Shown: positions 12,724-22,099, counted from the first letter of the stretch. The stretch is 64,000 nt of DNA from Chitinophaga pinensis (GCA_943326015.2 CALPRQ020000016.1:1-64000); one strand, 5' to 3'. A program made the numbers and translations. Notes: a model not told the origin generated them from the sequence alone.

Positions 12724-13536
12724 TCAGGTCGCAGCCCGGAGCTTCTCGGTCTGGTCCAGGTCGGGTTGGCGGAACTGGCCGGGCGTCAGGCCGAACCTGG
12801 CCTTGAAGGCTGCCGTGAAGTTGGCGCCGCTCGTGAAGCCGACCTCCTGCGCGATGGATTGAACCTCCAGCAGCGTTTCGTTCAGCAACTTGCGCGCCTC
12901 TCGCATCCGCATCTCGCGCAGGTACTCGAAAACGGTCATGTCGACGCAGTACTTGAACGCCTGGCTCAGGCGGCTGACGTTGGTGCCCGCTGCTCGTGCG
13001 ACCTGCTCGAGCTTGGGCGTGTGGCACAGGTCGGCCAGCAGGTAGGAGCTAGCCGCCTCGAAGATCAGGTTGTCCAGCGTGGACGCAGCGGCCTGGACCG
13101 TACCGGCCGGCTTCGCTTCGAATGTTGGCTTGCCGAGCAGATGTCGCGTCAGACGCAGGCCGACCTCCTCGAAATTGAACGGCTTGTGGATGTAATCCAC
13201 GGCTCCCGCCTGCAGGCCTCGAACCCGGTCGTCGGGCGTCGTGGCTCCGGACAGGAACATCACGTCTATCGATCTCGTCCTGCAGCCCGTTTTCAGTATG
13301 CGGCAGGCGGTGAGTCCGTCGCAGTGCGGCATGTAGATGTCCATCAGCACGAGATCGGGCAGCAAGCGCCTGGTCTGTGCAATCGCGTCCGCTCCGTCGC
13401 TGGCGAGGTAGACCTGGCAACCCTGTTTCCTCAGGTAGCGCGCCAGCAACTCCTGCTCAATCGGCTCGTCCTCCGCGATCAACAAGCGTCGCCCGTGCAG
13501 TCGGGATGACTCGGCAGTCTGGAGGTCGGCGTTCAT
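12724..13536 (-). CDS. Response regulator with C-terminal AraC-type DNA-binding domain
   Basis: Transcription factor of 270 residues. The receiver domain (about 17-130) has the acidic pair AEDEP, phospho-acceptor Asp66 in LVLMDIYMP and the conserved Lys in [12 protein letters not shown]. After a linker comes an AraC/XylS helix-turn-helix pair (about 165-262), with [16 protein letters not shown] and the signature-like [20 protein letters not shown]. It is a clear paralog of the product at 57110-57979, sharing the [18 protein letters not shown] type segment. Its likely phosphodonor is the Hpt protein encoded convergently one base away. Target genes are unknown. Confidence 0.9.
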   Translation of the reverse strand: MNADLQTAESSRLHGRRLLIAEDEPIEQELLARYLRKQGCQVYLASDGADAIAQTRRLLPDLVLMDIYMPHCDGLTACRILKTGCRTRSIDVMFLSGATTPDDRVRGLQAGAVDYIHKPFNFEEVGLRLTRHLLGKPTFEAKPAGTVQAAASTLDNLIFEAASSYLLADLCHTPKLEQVARAAGTNVSRLSQAFKYCVDMTVFEYLREMRMREARKLLNETLLEVQSIAQEVGFTSGANFTAAFKARFGLTPGQFRQPDLDQTEKLRAAT

Positions 13537-13659
13537 TGGTTCGGATGGAACGACCGTGAAAAGATTTGGTTACAGCAATGGTATTTCCTCTTGAGGCAAT
13601 GTCGAATTCGGCACGGCCAGGCAAAATTCGCATCTACCACTTTGTTTATACATGGAAAT

Positions 13660-15210
13660 ATGAGCCTGGACACAGCCGCGCCGCAAGGTGAGTTTGACTA
13701 CGATCAAAGGTTGACGCTGATGTCGGTGACCGACACGCAGAGCTACATCACCTATGCGAACGAGGCTTTCGTTCAGGTCAGCGGCTATGGGTACGACGAG
13801 CTCCAGGGGCAGGCGCACAAGATCGTCCGGCATCCCGACATGCCTGCCGAGGCCTTTGCCGACATGTGGGCGACCATCGAGGCGGGCCTGTCCTGGACTG
13901 CGCTGGTCAAGAACCGGCGCAAGGATGGCAGTCACTACTGGGTGCGCGCGAACGCTGCACCCATGGTGCGTGACGGGCAGCTGGCCGGGTATATCTCGGT
14001 GCGCACCAAGCCGGGGCGCGAGGAGATCGCGGCGGCCGAGAAGCTGTACGGCGATTTCCGCTCAGGCCGGGCGGGCTCGCGCCGTTTCCATCGTGGCCTG
14101 GTCGTGCGCACGGGCCTCGGATCCTGGCTCTCGCTGCTGCAACTGATCTCGGTGGCCGCGCGCATACGGCTGGCGCTGGCCTTCATCGCACTGGGCAATC
14201 TGGGGCTGCTGGCCTCGCTCGGGCTCGGCACGATGCCGCTGGCGGCCGGGGTGACGCTGTTGCTCTGCTGCCTTGGCGACGCCTGGCTGCAAGCGCAGAT
14301 CAGCCGTCCCCTGGGGCAGGTGGCCAAGCATGCGCAGTCCGTGGCGGCTGGCAACATGGGCGGCTCACGGCACCTCGACCGGGTCGACGACATCGGCATG
14401 ATCATGCGCTCGGTGAACCAGGCGGGGCTGAACCTGCGTTCGCTGGTCGACGATGTCGACACGCAGGTCGGTGGCATCCAGGGCGTCAGCCAGCAGATCA
14501 GGCAGGCCGGCGACGACCTGGCGACCCGGACCGGGCAGTCGGCATCCGGGCTGGAGCAGACGGCCGCGTCGATGGAGGAGCTCACCTCGACCGTGTCACA
14601 GAATGCTGATGGTGCGCACCAGGCGATGCGGCTGGCCCGAGGCGCCAGCCAGGTCGCCGCCCGGGGCGGGGAGATGGTCGGGCAGGTGGTCGAGGTGATG
14701 CAGCGCATCACGGGTAGCTCGAAGAGGATCGCCGACATCATCGGAATCATCGATGACATCGCGTTCCAGACCAATATCCTGGCATTGAACGCGGCGGTGG
14801 AGGCCGCGCGCGCCGGCGAGCAGGGGCGTGGCTTTGCCGTCGTTGCCAGCGAGGTGCGCAGCCTGGCGCAGCGCAGTGCGGGCGCGGCGCAGGAGATCAA
14901 GTCCTTGATCAAGGATAGCGTGGTCGAGGTGGGGGCCGGGTCGGCACTGGTCCAGCAGGCAGGCGATACGATGAAGGATCTGGTGGACGAGGTGCAGCGC
15001 GTCAGTCAGCTGATCAGCGAAATCACGACGGCAAGCAACGAGCAGGCCAATGGCGTGTCTCAGGTCAGTGTGGCGGTCGTCGAACTCGACCGGGTGACGC
15101 AGGAGAATGCCGTCATGGTGCATGACAGCGTGGATGTTGCCCGTGTACTGATGGCGCAGGCTGAGCGCCTGGGCAGCGCGGTCAGCGTCTACAAGAACCG
15201 CTACGCTTGA
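13660..15210 (+). CDS. Aer-like PAS-domain energy-taxis receptor
   Basis: Methyl-accepting chemotaxis-type receptor of 516 residues. An N-terminal PAS domain (about 20-125) matches the FAD-binding aerotaxis receptor Aer, with [36 protein letters not shown] and [10 protein letters not shown]. Two short hydrophobic stretches near residues 165-205 are the membrane hairpin, then a HAMP-like linker. The signalling tip is canonical ([38 protein letters not shown]). There is no periplasmic domain and no CheR tether at the C-terminus (it ends YKNRYA), both expected of Aer. The ATG at 13660 is favoured; it diverges from the RR-AraC gene. Confidence 0.92.
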   Translation: MSLDTAAPQGEFDYDQRLTLMSVTDTQSYITYANEAFVQVSGYGYDELQGQAHKIVRHPDMPAEAFADMWATIEAGLSWTALVKNRRKDGSHYWVRANAAPMVRDGQLAGYISVRTKPGREEIAAAEKLYGDFRSGRAGSRRFHRGLVVRTGLGSWLSLLQLISVAARIRLALAFIALGNLGLLASLGLGTMPLAAGVTLLLCCLGDAWLQAQISRPLGQVAKHAQSVAAGNMGGSRHLDRVDDIGMIMRSVNQAGLNLRSLVDDVDTQVGGIQGVSQQIRQAGDDLATRTGQSASGLEQTAASMEELTSTVSQNADGAHQAMRLARGASQVAARGGEMVGQVVEVMQRITGSSKRIADIIGIIDDIAFQTNILALNAAVEAARAGEQGRGFAVVASEVRSLAQRSAGAAQEIKSLIKDSVVEVGAGSALVQQAGDTMKDLVDEVQRVSQLISEITTASNEQANGVSQVSVAVVELDRVTQENAVMVHDSVDVARVLMAQAERLGSAVSVYKNRYA

Positions 15211-15264
15211 GATTGCCAGGATCTCAGCCCCAGTACCTGTTCTTGTCGTGATCCGCGCCGGGCC

Positions 15265-15987
15265 TCACCAGGGAATGGCCTCTCCGGCGTGGTCGACGAA
15301 CTGCGCGCGGCCGGTCGGCTCCAGGCCATCGAGCACGCGCAGCAGCCGGCTGGCTGACTCCAGCGGATCGAGCGCCTGCTCGCCGACGAAGGGCTGGCTC
15401 AAGGCAGAGCGCACCGTGCCGGGCTGCAGCGCGGCGATCACGGCCAGCGGGCGTCGGCGCACGATCTCGATCGCGGCGGTCTGCAGCAGCATGTTGAGCG
15501 CGGCCTTGGACGCGCGGTAGCCGTACCAGCCGCCCTTGCGGTTGTCCGCTATGCTGCCGACCCGGGCCGACAGCTTGGCCCAGATCACGCGCTCGCCACT
15601 GGCGAGCCGGGGCAGCAGTTGCTTGAGCAGCAGCGCCGGGCCGATCGCGTTGACGGTCATGGCGTCGAGCAGCCCTTGGGCGTTCAGGTCGTCCAGGCGC
15701 TTTTCAGGACGGTGTCCGTTCAGCATCAACGCGCCGGTGGCGTCCAGCACCAGCTGGAACGGCCCTTGTTCGGCCAGTGCCAGCCCCAGCTGTTCGAGGC
15801 TGGTCGGGTCCCTGAGGTCGAAGCCGGGCTTGCCCTGGCGCGACAGCGCGGTCACGCTGGCGCAGCGCGGATCGGCCTGCAGATGGGTCACGAAGGCCTG
15901 GCCGATGGCACCGCTGGCGCCCAGCACCAGGGCCGAATAGCCCGCGCGCAGGCTGTGCATCGAGGGGGAGGGTGTGCTGTCTGGCAT
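15265..15987 (-). CDS. Short-chain dehydrogenase/reductase (light-cluster SDR)
   Basis: NAD(P)-dependent SDR of 240 residues. The cofactor motif is ALVLGASGAIGQAF (about 18-31). The catalytic Tyr-x-x-x-Lys is in WYGYRASKAALNML, preceded by a Ser in the KLSARVGS segment. The ATG at 15987 has an AGGAAAC ribosome site, better than upstream in-frame starts that run into litR. It lies 25 bases downstream of the B12 photoreceptor gene on the same strand, so the two are probably co-transcribed. SDRs of this kind recur beside photolyase and LitR genes; the substrate is unknown. Confidence 0.85.
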   Translation of the reverse strand: MPDSTPSPSMHSLRAGYSALVLGASGAIGQAFVTHLQADPRCASVTALSRQGKPGFDLRDPTSLEQLGLALAEQGPFQLVLDATGALMLNGHRPEKRLDDLNAQGLLDAMTVNAIGPALLLKQLLPRLASGERVIWAKLSARVGSIADNRKGGWYGYRASKAALNMLLQTAAIEIVRRRPLAVIAALQPGTVRSALSQPFVGEQALDPLESASRLLRVLDGLEPTGRAQFVDHAGEAIPW

Positions 15988-16012
15988 GTCGTTTCCTGTC
16001 TGGCGTGGGGGG

Positions 16013-16957
16013 TCAGCCGTGGGCTGCGCGCCAGCGCGCCAGGCCGGCGCTGACCTGCTCGTGATTGACGACGCCATGCACGCCACCGGGCAGATGACGG
16101 CGGCCGACCGAAGTCCAGCCGCCGCCGATCCAGAGTTCGATCTCGGACGGCAACTGCGTGCGCAGCAGGGTCAGTTGCTCCGCGATCTCGCGCGTCGAGG
16201 CATGCAGGCTGATGCTGAGCGCGACGATGTCGACCTGGAAGCACTCGACCGCCGCCAGGATTTCGCTCGGCGGCAGCCTGGGGCCGAGTGCGATGCGCTC
16301 GCAGCGCCCGAGCGCGAAATAGCATTCGGCCATCAGCAGCCCGAGCTGGTGCTGCTCCTGCGGCAGCGTGGTCAGCAGCACCCGCGGCGGATGGTTGAGC
16401 GCGGCGCTGCTGGCATCCAGGCTGGTGATGGCGTCGCGCAGCACCGACTGCAGCGTCTCGGTGAACAGATGCTCCTGATGGATCGAGAGCTGGTCGGCCA
16501 GCCAGGCCTGGCCGATGCGCTGGCCCAGCGGAGCCAGCAGCTGTTCGATCGCCTGTGACAGGCCCAGGCGCTGCAGCTCCTGCTGCAAGGCCGCGCGCAG
16601 TGCGGCCGGCTTGCCTTGCGCGAGCAGATCGAGCCAGTGGTCCAGGGCGGCAGCCGCCGCATCGGGCTGGCCAGCCGCGTTGCAGCTGGTCTGCAGCAGG
16701 TGGTCCAGGGCTGGCAGCGGCAGCGGCACGATCTTGCCCGGTCGATGGCCCAGGTCGAGCAGGCGCTTGATGCGCAGCAGGCGTTCGAGCTGTGGCGGGT
16801 CGTAGAGCCGGTCGCCACGCGCGTCGCGCAGCGGGGTCGGAAAGCCGTAGCGGCGCTCCCAGACCCGCAAGGTGTCCTTGCCCAGGCCGGTGTCGCGCTC
16901 GATCTCGGCGATGTCCCACAGGGTGGGAGCTTGGGGGCGGGCAGCGGTCTGTGTCAT
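16013..16957 (-). CDS. MerR-family B12-dependent photoreceptor repressor (LitR/CarH type)
   Basis: Light-sensing transcription factor of 314 residues. The N-terminal MerR helix-turn-helix (about 12-75) contains LGKDTLRVWERRYGFPTPLR and a LYDPPQLERLLRIKRLLDLG wing. The middle four-helix cap has the W-x9-EH motif of adenosylcobalamin photoreceptors, Trp152 to Glu162-His163. The C-terminal Rossmann B12 domain has E201-x-H203-x-x-G206, with His203 the predicted lower cobalt ligand. Family knowledge: dark tetramers hold AdoCbl and repress; light breaks the Co-C bond and releases DNA. The residue after Trp152 is Leu, where Thermus CarH has the His that becomes the upper ligand after light. It is divergent from gpx/photolyase genes and co-oriented with the SDR. 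Confidence 0.9.
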   Translation of the reverse strand: MTQTAARPQAPTLWDIAEIERDTGLGKDTLRVWERRYGFPTPLRDARGDRLYDPPQLERLLRIKRLLDLGHRPGKIVPLPLPALDHLLQTSCNAAGQPDAAAAALDHWLDLLAQGKPAALRAALQQELQRLGLSQAIEQLLAPLGQRIGQAWLADQLSIHQEHLFTETLQSVLRDAITSLDASSAALNHPPRVLLTTLPQEQHQLGLLMAECYFALGRCERIALGPRLPPSEILAAVECFQVDIVALSISLHASTREIAEQLTLLRTQLPSEIELWIGGGWTSVGRRHLPGGVHGVVNHEQVSAGLARWRAAHG

Positions 16958-17047
16958 GGTTGCAGGGGATGAGGCGGGGAAGGCGATCTGGACTTCGGGC
17001 TTATCGTGGACGGTGTGCGCGATCGGGTTAAATGGAGCATACTTCTA

Positions 17048-17062
17048 TTTGTCCAAGACAAA
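17048..17062. promoter_or_regulatory. Inverted repeat, candidate LitR operator
   Basis: TTTGTCCAAGACAAA has perfect 6-bp arms around a 3-base centre. It lies in the 116-base divergent region between litR and the peroxidase gene, ending 11 bases before the peroxidase ATG. MerR-type repressors bind such repeats in divergent promoters. The link to LitR is inference from position only. Confidence 0.45.
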
Positions 17063-17073
17063 CTGGGGCCGTC

Positions 17074-17658
17074 ATGAAATCCATGCATCTGGGTATACCG
17101 TTCGCAGCTGCCCTGGTGGCTGCCTCCTTCAGTGCTCCCGCGCAGGCCGCCGAGCCGGCCAGCTGCCCGGCCACGCTGCAGCATGTGTTCCCGCGGCTGC
17201 AGGACGAGAAGCCGCAGTCGCTGTGCCAGTACAGCGGCAAGGTGTTGCTGGTCGTCAATACCGCCAGCTACTGCGGTTTCACCGGCCAGTACGAGGGCCT
17301 GGAGCAGCTCTACGCACGCTACCGGGACCAGGGCCTGGTCGTGCTGGGCTTTCCGTCCAACGATTTCGCCCAGGAGAGCGGCAACAACCAGCAGATCGCC
17401 GAATTCTGCGCCAACACCTACGGCGTCAAGTTTCCGATGTTCGCCAAGAGCTCGGTCACGGGAGCGCAGGCCTCGCCCTTCTTTCGCCAGCTGGCCGAGG
17501 CCACCGGCCAGAAGCCGCGCTGGAACTTCTACAAATACCTGATCGGGCGCGACGGCAAGCCGGTTGCCTCCTATTCGAGCATGACCGGCCCCGACAGCAA
17601 GGGCCTGCTGCGCGACATCGAGCGTCAGCTGGCGCAGCCGGTGCCGGGCGCACGCTGA
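17074..17658 (+). CDS. Glutathione peroxidase-family protein with signal peptide
   Basis: Thiol peroxidase of the GPx family, 194 residues, reducing (lipid) hydroperoxides. A signal peptide (MKSMHLGIPFAAALVAASF, cleavage near APAQA) predicts a periplasmic location, unlike cytoplasmic BtuE. The peroxidatic Cys67 is in NTASYCGFT, the tetrad Gln100 in SNDFAQE, and Trp150-Asn151 in PRWNFYKYL, so the catalytic tetrad is complete. The Gln loop is one residue shorter than in human GPx4. It is the first gene of the light-cluster transcript divergent from litR. Protection against photo-oxidative damage is a reasonable inference. Confidence 0.9.
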   Translation: MKSMHLGIPFAAALVAASFSAPAQAAEPASCPATLQHVFPRLQDEKPQSLCQYSGKVLLVVNTASYCGFTGQYEGLEQLYARYRDQGLVVLGFPSNDFAQESGNNQQIAEFCANTYGVKFPMFAKSSVTGAQASPFFRQLAEATGQKPRWNFYKYLIGRDGKPVASYSSMTGPDSKGLLRDIERQLAQPVPGAR

Positions 17659-17670
17659 GACGTTCCGGTC

Positions 17671-17832
17671 ATGAAGATGAGAAGGAAATCCGAGCTGCCC
17701 AGCAAGCCCTGCGTCTGCTGTGGTCTGCCCTTTGCCTGGCGCAAGAAATGGGAGCGCGACTGGGATTCAGTCAAGTACTGCTCCGAGCGCTGCCGCCGCA
17801 GCGCTCCCAAGGATCAGCTGGGACGCTCATGA
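17671..17832 (+). CDS. DUF2256 zinc-ribbon-like small protein
   Basis: A 53-residue protein with paired cysteines in [16 protein letters not shown] and [11 protein letters not shown], the hallmark of DUF2256, which probably binds a metal. The family is commonly found next to cryptochrome/photolyase genes of the FeS type and is sometimes fused to them. It starts 12 bases after the peroxidase gene and precedes the photolyase remnant. Function is unknown. The ATG at 17671 follows the peroxidase stop closely, so it is likely co-transcribed. Confidence 0.85.
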   Translation: MKMRRKSELPSKPCVCCGLPFAWRKKWERDWDSVKYCSERCRRSAPKDQLGRS

Positions 17833-17932
17833 GATCGGGCTTGCGCTGCTGGCAGCGGAGGCGCTCAACATCCGCAAGCAGGCCCAGGACTACGACCGCG
17901 ATGGCGCCTAGCGCCGGCTCCGGGGGCACCTG

Positions 17933-19023
17933 ATGCCGGCCGCAAGCCAGTCAGCTGTCGGATCAGACTCGACCGGCGTGAGCTCAGCGGCGCCTGCCGG
18001 TCCCACGCTGTGCCTGATCCTGGGCGACCAGCTCAATCCGCTGCATTCCTGGTTCGCCCGACCCGATCCGCAGCGGGTCCATGTGCTGCTCGAACTGCGC
18101 CAGGAAACCGATTACGTCGTGCACCATGCGCAGAAAGTGATCGCCATCTTTGCGGCGATGCGCGACTTCGCGCGTCAGCTCAAGGCCGCCGGCCACCGCG
18201 TGCGCCACGTCGCGATCGACGATGCCAGCAACCCGACGAATGGCGGCTCGATGCCGACGGCAAGCCAGAGGGTTGGCGCCTGTTCCACTCGCTGCTGTCG
18301 TTCGCGTTCAACGTCAAGATGTTGAGTCCGCAGGAGGTGGTGCAGCGCGTCGAGCAGGCGTACCGTGAGGGCAGGGCGCCGCTGGCAGCGGCCGAGGGCT
18401 TCATCCGCCAGATCCTGGGCTGGCGTGAATATGTGCGCGGCGTCTACTGGGCCCGCATGCCGGGCTATACCGAGTCCAACGCGCTCGGCCATGACCGTGC
18501 GCTGCCGCACTGGTTCTGGAGCGGTGACACCGGCATGGCCTGTCTGTCGGCGGCTATTTCCCAGTCGCTGCAGCAGGCCTATGCCCACCATATCCAGCGT
18601 CTGATGGTGATCGGCAACTTCGCGCTGCTGGCCGGGCTCGACCCGCAGCCGCTGCACCGCTGGTATCTGGGCATCTACATCGACGCCTTCGAATGGGTCG
18701 AGGCGCCCAACACCCTGGGCATGAGCCAGTTCGCCGACGGCGGCCGGTTGGCGACCAAGCCCTATGTGTCAAGCGCCGCCTACCTCGACCGCATGGGTGA
18801 CCATTGCCAGGGCTGCCGCTACGACAGGAAAGCCAGGACCGGCGAGCGCGCCTGTCCCTTCAACGCGCTCTACTGGGACTTTTTCGAGCGCCAGGCTGAT
18901 CGCCTGCGCGGCAACCATCGGCTCGCCATGGTCTACCAGAACCTGGACAGGATGGCGCCCGAGGCGCGCGCCGCGCTGCGCGAGCAGGCCGCGCTCACGC
19001 TGGCGCGGATCGATTCGCTCTGA
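17933..19023 (+). pseudogene. FeS-type (6-4) photolyase/cryptochrome gene, frameshifted and internally deleted
   Basis: Remnant of an FeS-BCP photolyase (Agrobacterium PhrB type, normally about 510 residues). The first frame gives the N-terminus, with LCLILGDQLNPLHSWF, VVHHAQKVIAIFAAMRDFA and HVAIDDASN. At about 18229 homology jumps to another frame (PDEWRLDADGK), then straight to HSLLSFAFNVKMLSPQEV and the complete C-terminal half: GFIRQILGWREYVRG, AHHIQRLMVIGNFALLAG, WVEAPNTLGMSQFADGG. The four cluster cysteines survive (GMAC, HCQGC, ERACPFNALYW). The total span codes for about 363 residues, so roughly 150 central residues are missing as well as the frame being broken. Activity is very unlikely, unless the sequence was misassembled. 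Confidence 0.82.
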
Positions 19024-19035
19024 TCGCGCTGGCGG

Positions 19036-20787
19036 TCAGAAAGTCTCCCACTCGTCCTCTTCATGGCGCGTGGCCTTCGGGGCCGGCTGCGCGGTCTGAA
19101 CCGGCTCGGCGCTGCGGGCTGGCTGCGCGGCCTTCGCCGGGGGGCTGCGGCGCTCGACCGGCCTGGGCTGCGTCGGCTTGCGCTCGCTGCGGACCTGCAG
19201 CGGGCCGCCGAGATCGACCGGCTTGAGGCCCAAGCCGGTTTCGCCGGGCCTGAGCTTGAATGCGGCGACCGCCTGCACCAGGCTTTGCGCCTGCTGGTTC
19301 AGACCCGAGGCTGCGGCCGCCATCTGCTCGACCATGGCGGCGTTCTGTTGCGTTGAATGATCCATCTGCATCACGGCCTCGCCAACCTGGGACACGCCCT
19401 GGCTCTGCTCGGCGCTGGCGGCGCTGATCTCGGTCATGATCGAGGTCACGCGCTCGATGCTCGTGACCACATCGCCCATCGTCGCGCCGGCCCGATCGAC
19501 CAGGGCCGAACCCTGGTCCACGCGCTCGACGCTGTCGGTGATCAGCTGCTTGATCTCCTTGGCCGCTGCCGCGCTGCGCTGCGCCAGGCTGCGCACCTCG
19601 CTGGCGACGACGGCAAAGCCGCGGCCCTGCTCGCCGGCGCGCGCGGCCTCGACTGCCGCGTTGAGCGCGAGGATGTTGGTCTGGAACGCGATGCCGTCGA
19701 TCACGGTGATGATGTCGGCGATCTTCTTGCTCGACTCGGTGATGCCGCGCATCGTGTCGACCACCTGTGACACGACCTGGCCGCCCTGTGCCGCGACGCC
19801 GGAGGCGTTCTGTGCCAGCTGGTTGGCCTGGCGCGCGTTGTCGGCGTTCTGCCGCACGGTGCTGCCGAGCTGTTCCATCGAGGCCGAGGTCTCTTCCAGC
19901 GCGCTGGCTTCCTTCTCGGTGCGCGAACTCAGGTCGTGGTTGCCTTGGGCGATCTGTGCGCTGGCCGTCGCCACCGCCTCGGAGCCCGAACGTACCGTGC
20001 TGACGACCCGTGCCAGGCCGGCCTGCATCTCGCTGAGCGCCTGCAGCAGCAGCCCGGTCTCGCTGCGGTCGCCGGCTGCGATCGGGTGGGTCAGGTCGCC
20101 GGCCGAAACCGCGCGCGCGACCGCCACGGCCTGTCCGATCGGGCGCGTGATCGCGCGGATGATCCAGGCCGCCAGCAGCAGCGAGGCCAGCAGCGACAGG
20201 CCGCCGATGATCCAGATACTGGCCTTGATCGCCAGCACGGCGTCCTCGGCCTGCGCGACCGATGCGGCCGTCATCTCGTCCTGGATTTTTCCTTCTTCCT
20301 GGATCGCGGCGAGCAGGGCGGTCTGCGCCGACCTGAGCTGTCCGAGTAGCGCGGTGACGGCCTCGTCGCGTTTGCCATCGGCCACCAGAGCCAGGAAGGC
20401 ATCGACCTCGGCCCGGTACTTGTCGCGGTGCGTGACGATCTCGGCCAGTCCGGCCCGACCCTTGTCACTCGTGATGAGCCGGTCGAGCTGGGCGCTGATT
20501 TCGCTGACCTGCTTGCGCGAGGCCAGGATGCGCTGGCTCTCGGCCTGGACCGCATCGGCCTCCTTGAACAGCACCATGTTGCGCAGCACACGCGCCTGAA
20601 GGTTGATCTCGTTGTTGAGCTTGCCGAGTTCGGCCTGGATCACCATGCGGTGCCCGATCACTTCGTCAAGCGCCTGCTGCAGCGCGCTGGTCTTGTACAG
20701 GCTCATCGCGCCCATGAAGATGGTCATCAGCACCATCAGGCCGAATGCCAGCCTCAGCCGCGCGGCTATCGTCATGTTGTTCATCAT
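19036..20787 (-). CDS. Methyl-accepting chemotaxis protein (Tar-like, four-helix-bundle sensor)
   Basis: Transmembrane chemoreceptor of 583 residues. TM1 (about 8-28) precedes a periplasmic 4HB_MCP sensor domain (about 30-190), TM2 (about 190-212) and a HAMP domain. The signalling tip is canonical ([38 protein letters not shown]). The C-terminus is a Pro/Lys/Gln-rich flexible tail ending [13 protein letters not shown] matches the CheR/CheB-docking pentapeptide of Tar and Tsr (NWETF). The start has two adjacent ATGs behind an AGGAAAT site. Ligand is unknown. It converges with the photolyase remnant. Confidence 0.95.
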   Translation of the reverse strand: MMNNMTIAARLRLAFGLMVLMTIFMGAMSLYKTSALQQALDEVIGHRMVIQAELGKLNNEINLQARVLRNMVLFKEADAVQAESQRILASRKQVSEISAQLDRLITSDKGRAGLAEIVTHRDKYRAEVDAFLALVADGKRDEAVTALLGQLRSAQTALLAAIQEEGKIQDEMTAASVAQAEDAVLAIKASIWIIGGLSLLASLLLAAWIIRAITRPIGQAVAVARAVSAGDLTHPIAAGDRSETGLLLQALSEMQAGLARVVSTVRSGSEAVATASAQIAQGNHDLSSRTEKEASALEETSASMEQLGSTVRQNADNARQANQLAQNASGVAAQGGQVVSQVVDTMRGITESSKKIADIITVIDGIAFQTNILALNAAVEAARAGEQGRGFAVVASEVRSLAQRSAAAAKEIKQLITDSVERVDQGSALVDRAGATMGDVVTSIERVTSIMTEISAASAEQSQGVSQVGEAVMQMDHSTQQNAAMVEQMAAAASGLNQQAQSLVQAVAAFKLRPGETGLGLKPVDLGGPLQVRSERKPTQPRPVERRSPPAKAAQPARSAEPVQTAQPAPKATRHEEDEWETF

Positions 20788-20902
20788 TGATTTCCTGGTG
20801 ACTTTTTTGGGAAAGGCAAATTGAAGGCCGGTCTGGTGCTGTATGACTGTTCACTGGCAATTAGGGTGCCTGCCGCAGCGGATGGCGGCAGGCCGGCGGT
20901 TT

Positions 20903-21985
20903 TCAGTCCGCCAGGATCTCGCCCAGCGCCTGCACCAGCGTCGCGCATTGCGAATCGGTGCCGATCGTGATGCGCAGGAACTGGTCGATGCGGGCCGCCT
21001 TGAAATGGCGCACGATGATGGCGCGCGCGCGCAGCGCGGCGGCCAGCTCGGCGCCGTCGCGGGCCGGGTGACGCGCAAAGACGAAGTTGGCGCCCGAAGG
21101 CAGCACCTCGAAGCCGAGCTGTTGCAGTTGGGCGACCAGGGTCTCGCGGGTGGCGATCACCTGCTGGCAGCTGGCCTGGAAAAAGGCCTCGTCCTCGACC
21201 GATGCCACCGCGCCAGCCAGCGCGAGGCGGTCCAGCGGGTAGGAGTTGAAGCTGTTCTTGACCCGCTCCAGGCCCTCGATCAGCTCCGGGTGGCCGATTG
21301 CATAGCCCACGCGCAGGCCGGCCAGCGAGCGGCTCTTGGAGAAGGTGTGCACCACCAGCAGGTTGGGATATTGGTCCACCAGCGCGATCGCGCTTTCGCC
21401 GCCGAAATCGACATAGGCCTCGTCGACCAGCACCACCGCGTCCGGGTTGGCGGCGACGATGCGCTCGACCGCTTCGAGCGCCAGCAGCCGGCCGGTCGGT
21501 GCGTTCGGGTTCGGGAAGATGATGGCGCCGGCCTTCTCGCCCGGTCCGTCGCCTTGCGGCAGGTAGTCCTCGACCCGGATCGTGAAGTCGTCGGCCAACG
21601 GGATCTGCCGCTGCGCCACGCCGTAGAGCCCGCAGTAGACCGGATAGAAGCTGTAGCTGATGTCGGGGAACCAGAGCTCGCGCTCGTGCTTGAGCAGCGC
21701 CTGGAAGGCATGCGCCAGCACCTCGTCCGAGCCGTTGCCGACGAAGACCTGCTTGGCCTGCACGCCAAAGCGCTGGGCCAGCGCGCTCTTGAGCGCGTCG
21801 GCATTCGGGTCCGGGTACAGACGCAGGCCGTCGCCGGTCGCCTCGCGGATCGCCGCCAGCGCCTTCGGCGACGGGCCGTAAGGGTGCTCGTTGGTGTTGA
21901 GCTTGACCAGGTTGTCGATCTTGGGCTGTTCGCCTGGCACGTAGGGGGTCAGGCCGTTTACGACGGCGCTCCAGTAGCGGCTCAT
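20903..21985 (-). CDS. hisC: Histidinol-phosphate aminotransferase (reverse orientation)
   Basis: PLP-dependent aminotransferase for the seventh step of histidine synthesis, 360 residues. Family landmarks are [23 protein letters not shown] (Asn161), [10 protein letters not shown] (Asp188, Tyr191) and the Schiff-base Lys217 in [14 protein letters not shown]. It lies on the strand opposite to all other his genes in the window, back to back with hisB across 157 bases. In related genomes hisC follows hisD in the same direction, so a local rearrangement is inferred. It must have its own promoter. A stem CCTGCCGC/GCGGCAGG (20869-20892) lies just past its stop but has no U-tract. Confidence 0.97.
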   Translation of the reverse strand: MSRYWSAVVNGLTPYVPGEQPKIDNLVKLNTNEHPYGPSPKALAAIREATGDGLRLYPDPNADALKSALAQRFGVQAKQVFVGNGSDEVLAHAFQALLKHERELWFPDISYSFYPVYCGLYGVAQRQIPLADDFTIRVEDYLPQGDGPGEKAGAIIFPNPNAPTGRLLALEAVERIVAANPDAVVLVDEAYVDFGGESAIALVDQYPNLLVVHTFSKSRSLAGLRVGYAIGHPELIEGLERVKNSFNSYPLDRLALAGAVASVEDEAFFQASCQQVIATRETLVAQLQQLGFEVLPSGANFVFARHPARDGAELAAALRARAIIVRHFKAARIDQFLRITIGTDSQCATLVQALGEILAD

Positions 21986-22090
21986 GCAATGATTCTGCGG
22001 TGTGGAATGGACCGGCCCGGAAGGCTGCCGGCAGGGGCCCGTCCGCCTTGGGGTGACAAGCCCGCAGGCAGGGGCCTAACGGGCTGTCGA

Positions 22091-22099
22091 TGGTATCAT
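22091..22099 (+). promoter_or_regulatory. Candidate extended -10 promoter for hisB operon
   Basis: TGGTATCAT fits an extended -10 (TG-N-TATCAT) with no good -35 hexamer. It lies 43 bases before the hisB ATG in the hisC-hisB divergent region. A promoter is needed here because hisC and hisD no longer read into hisB. Confidence 0.4.

Noticed and set aside
16872-17933. 353-codon plus-strand frame across the litR-gpx region
   Set aside because: It runs through the divergent promoter and overlaps gpx in another frame; gpx has a signal peptide and an intact catalytic tetrad.
20869-20892. Stem CCTGCCGC/GCGGCAGG as a terminator for hisC
   Set aside because: It is in the right place but no U-tract follows on the minus strand, so it is noted only as a hairpin.
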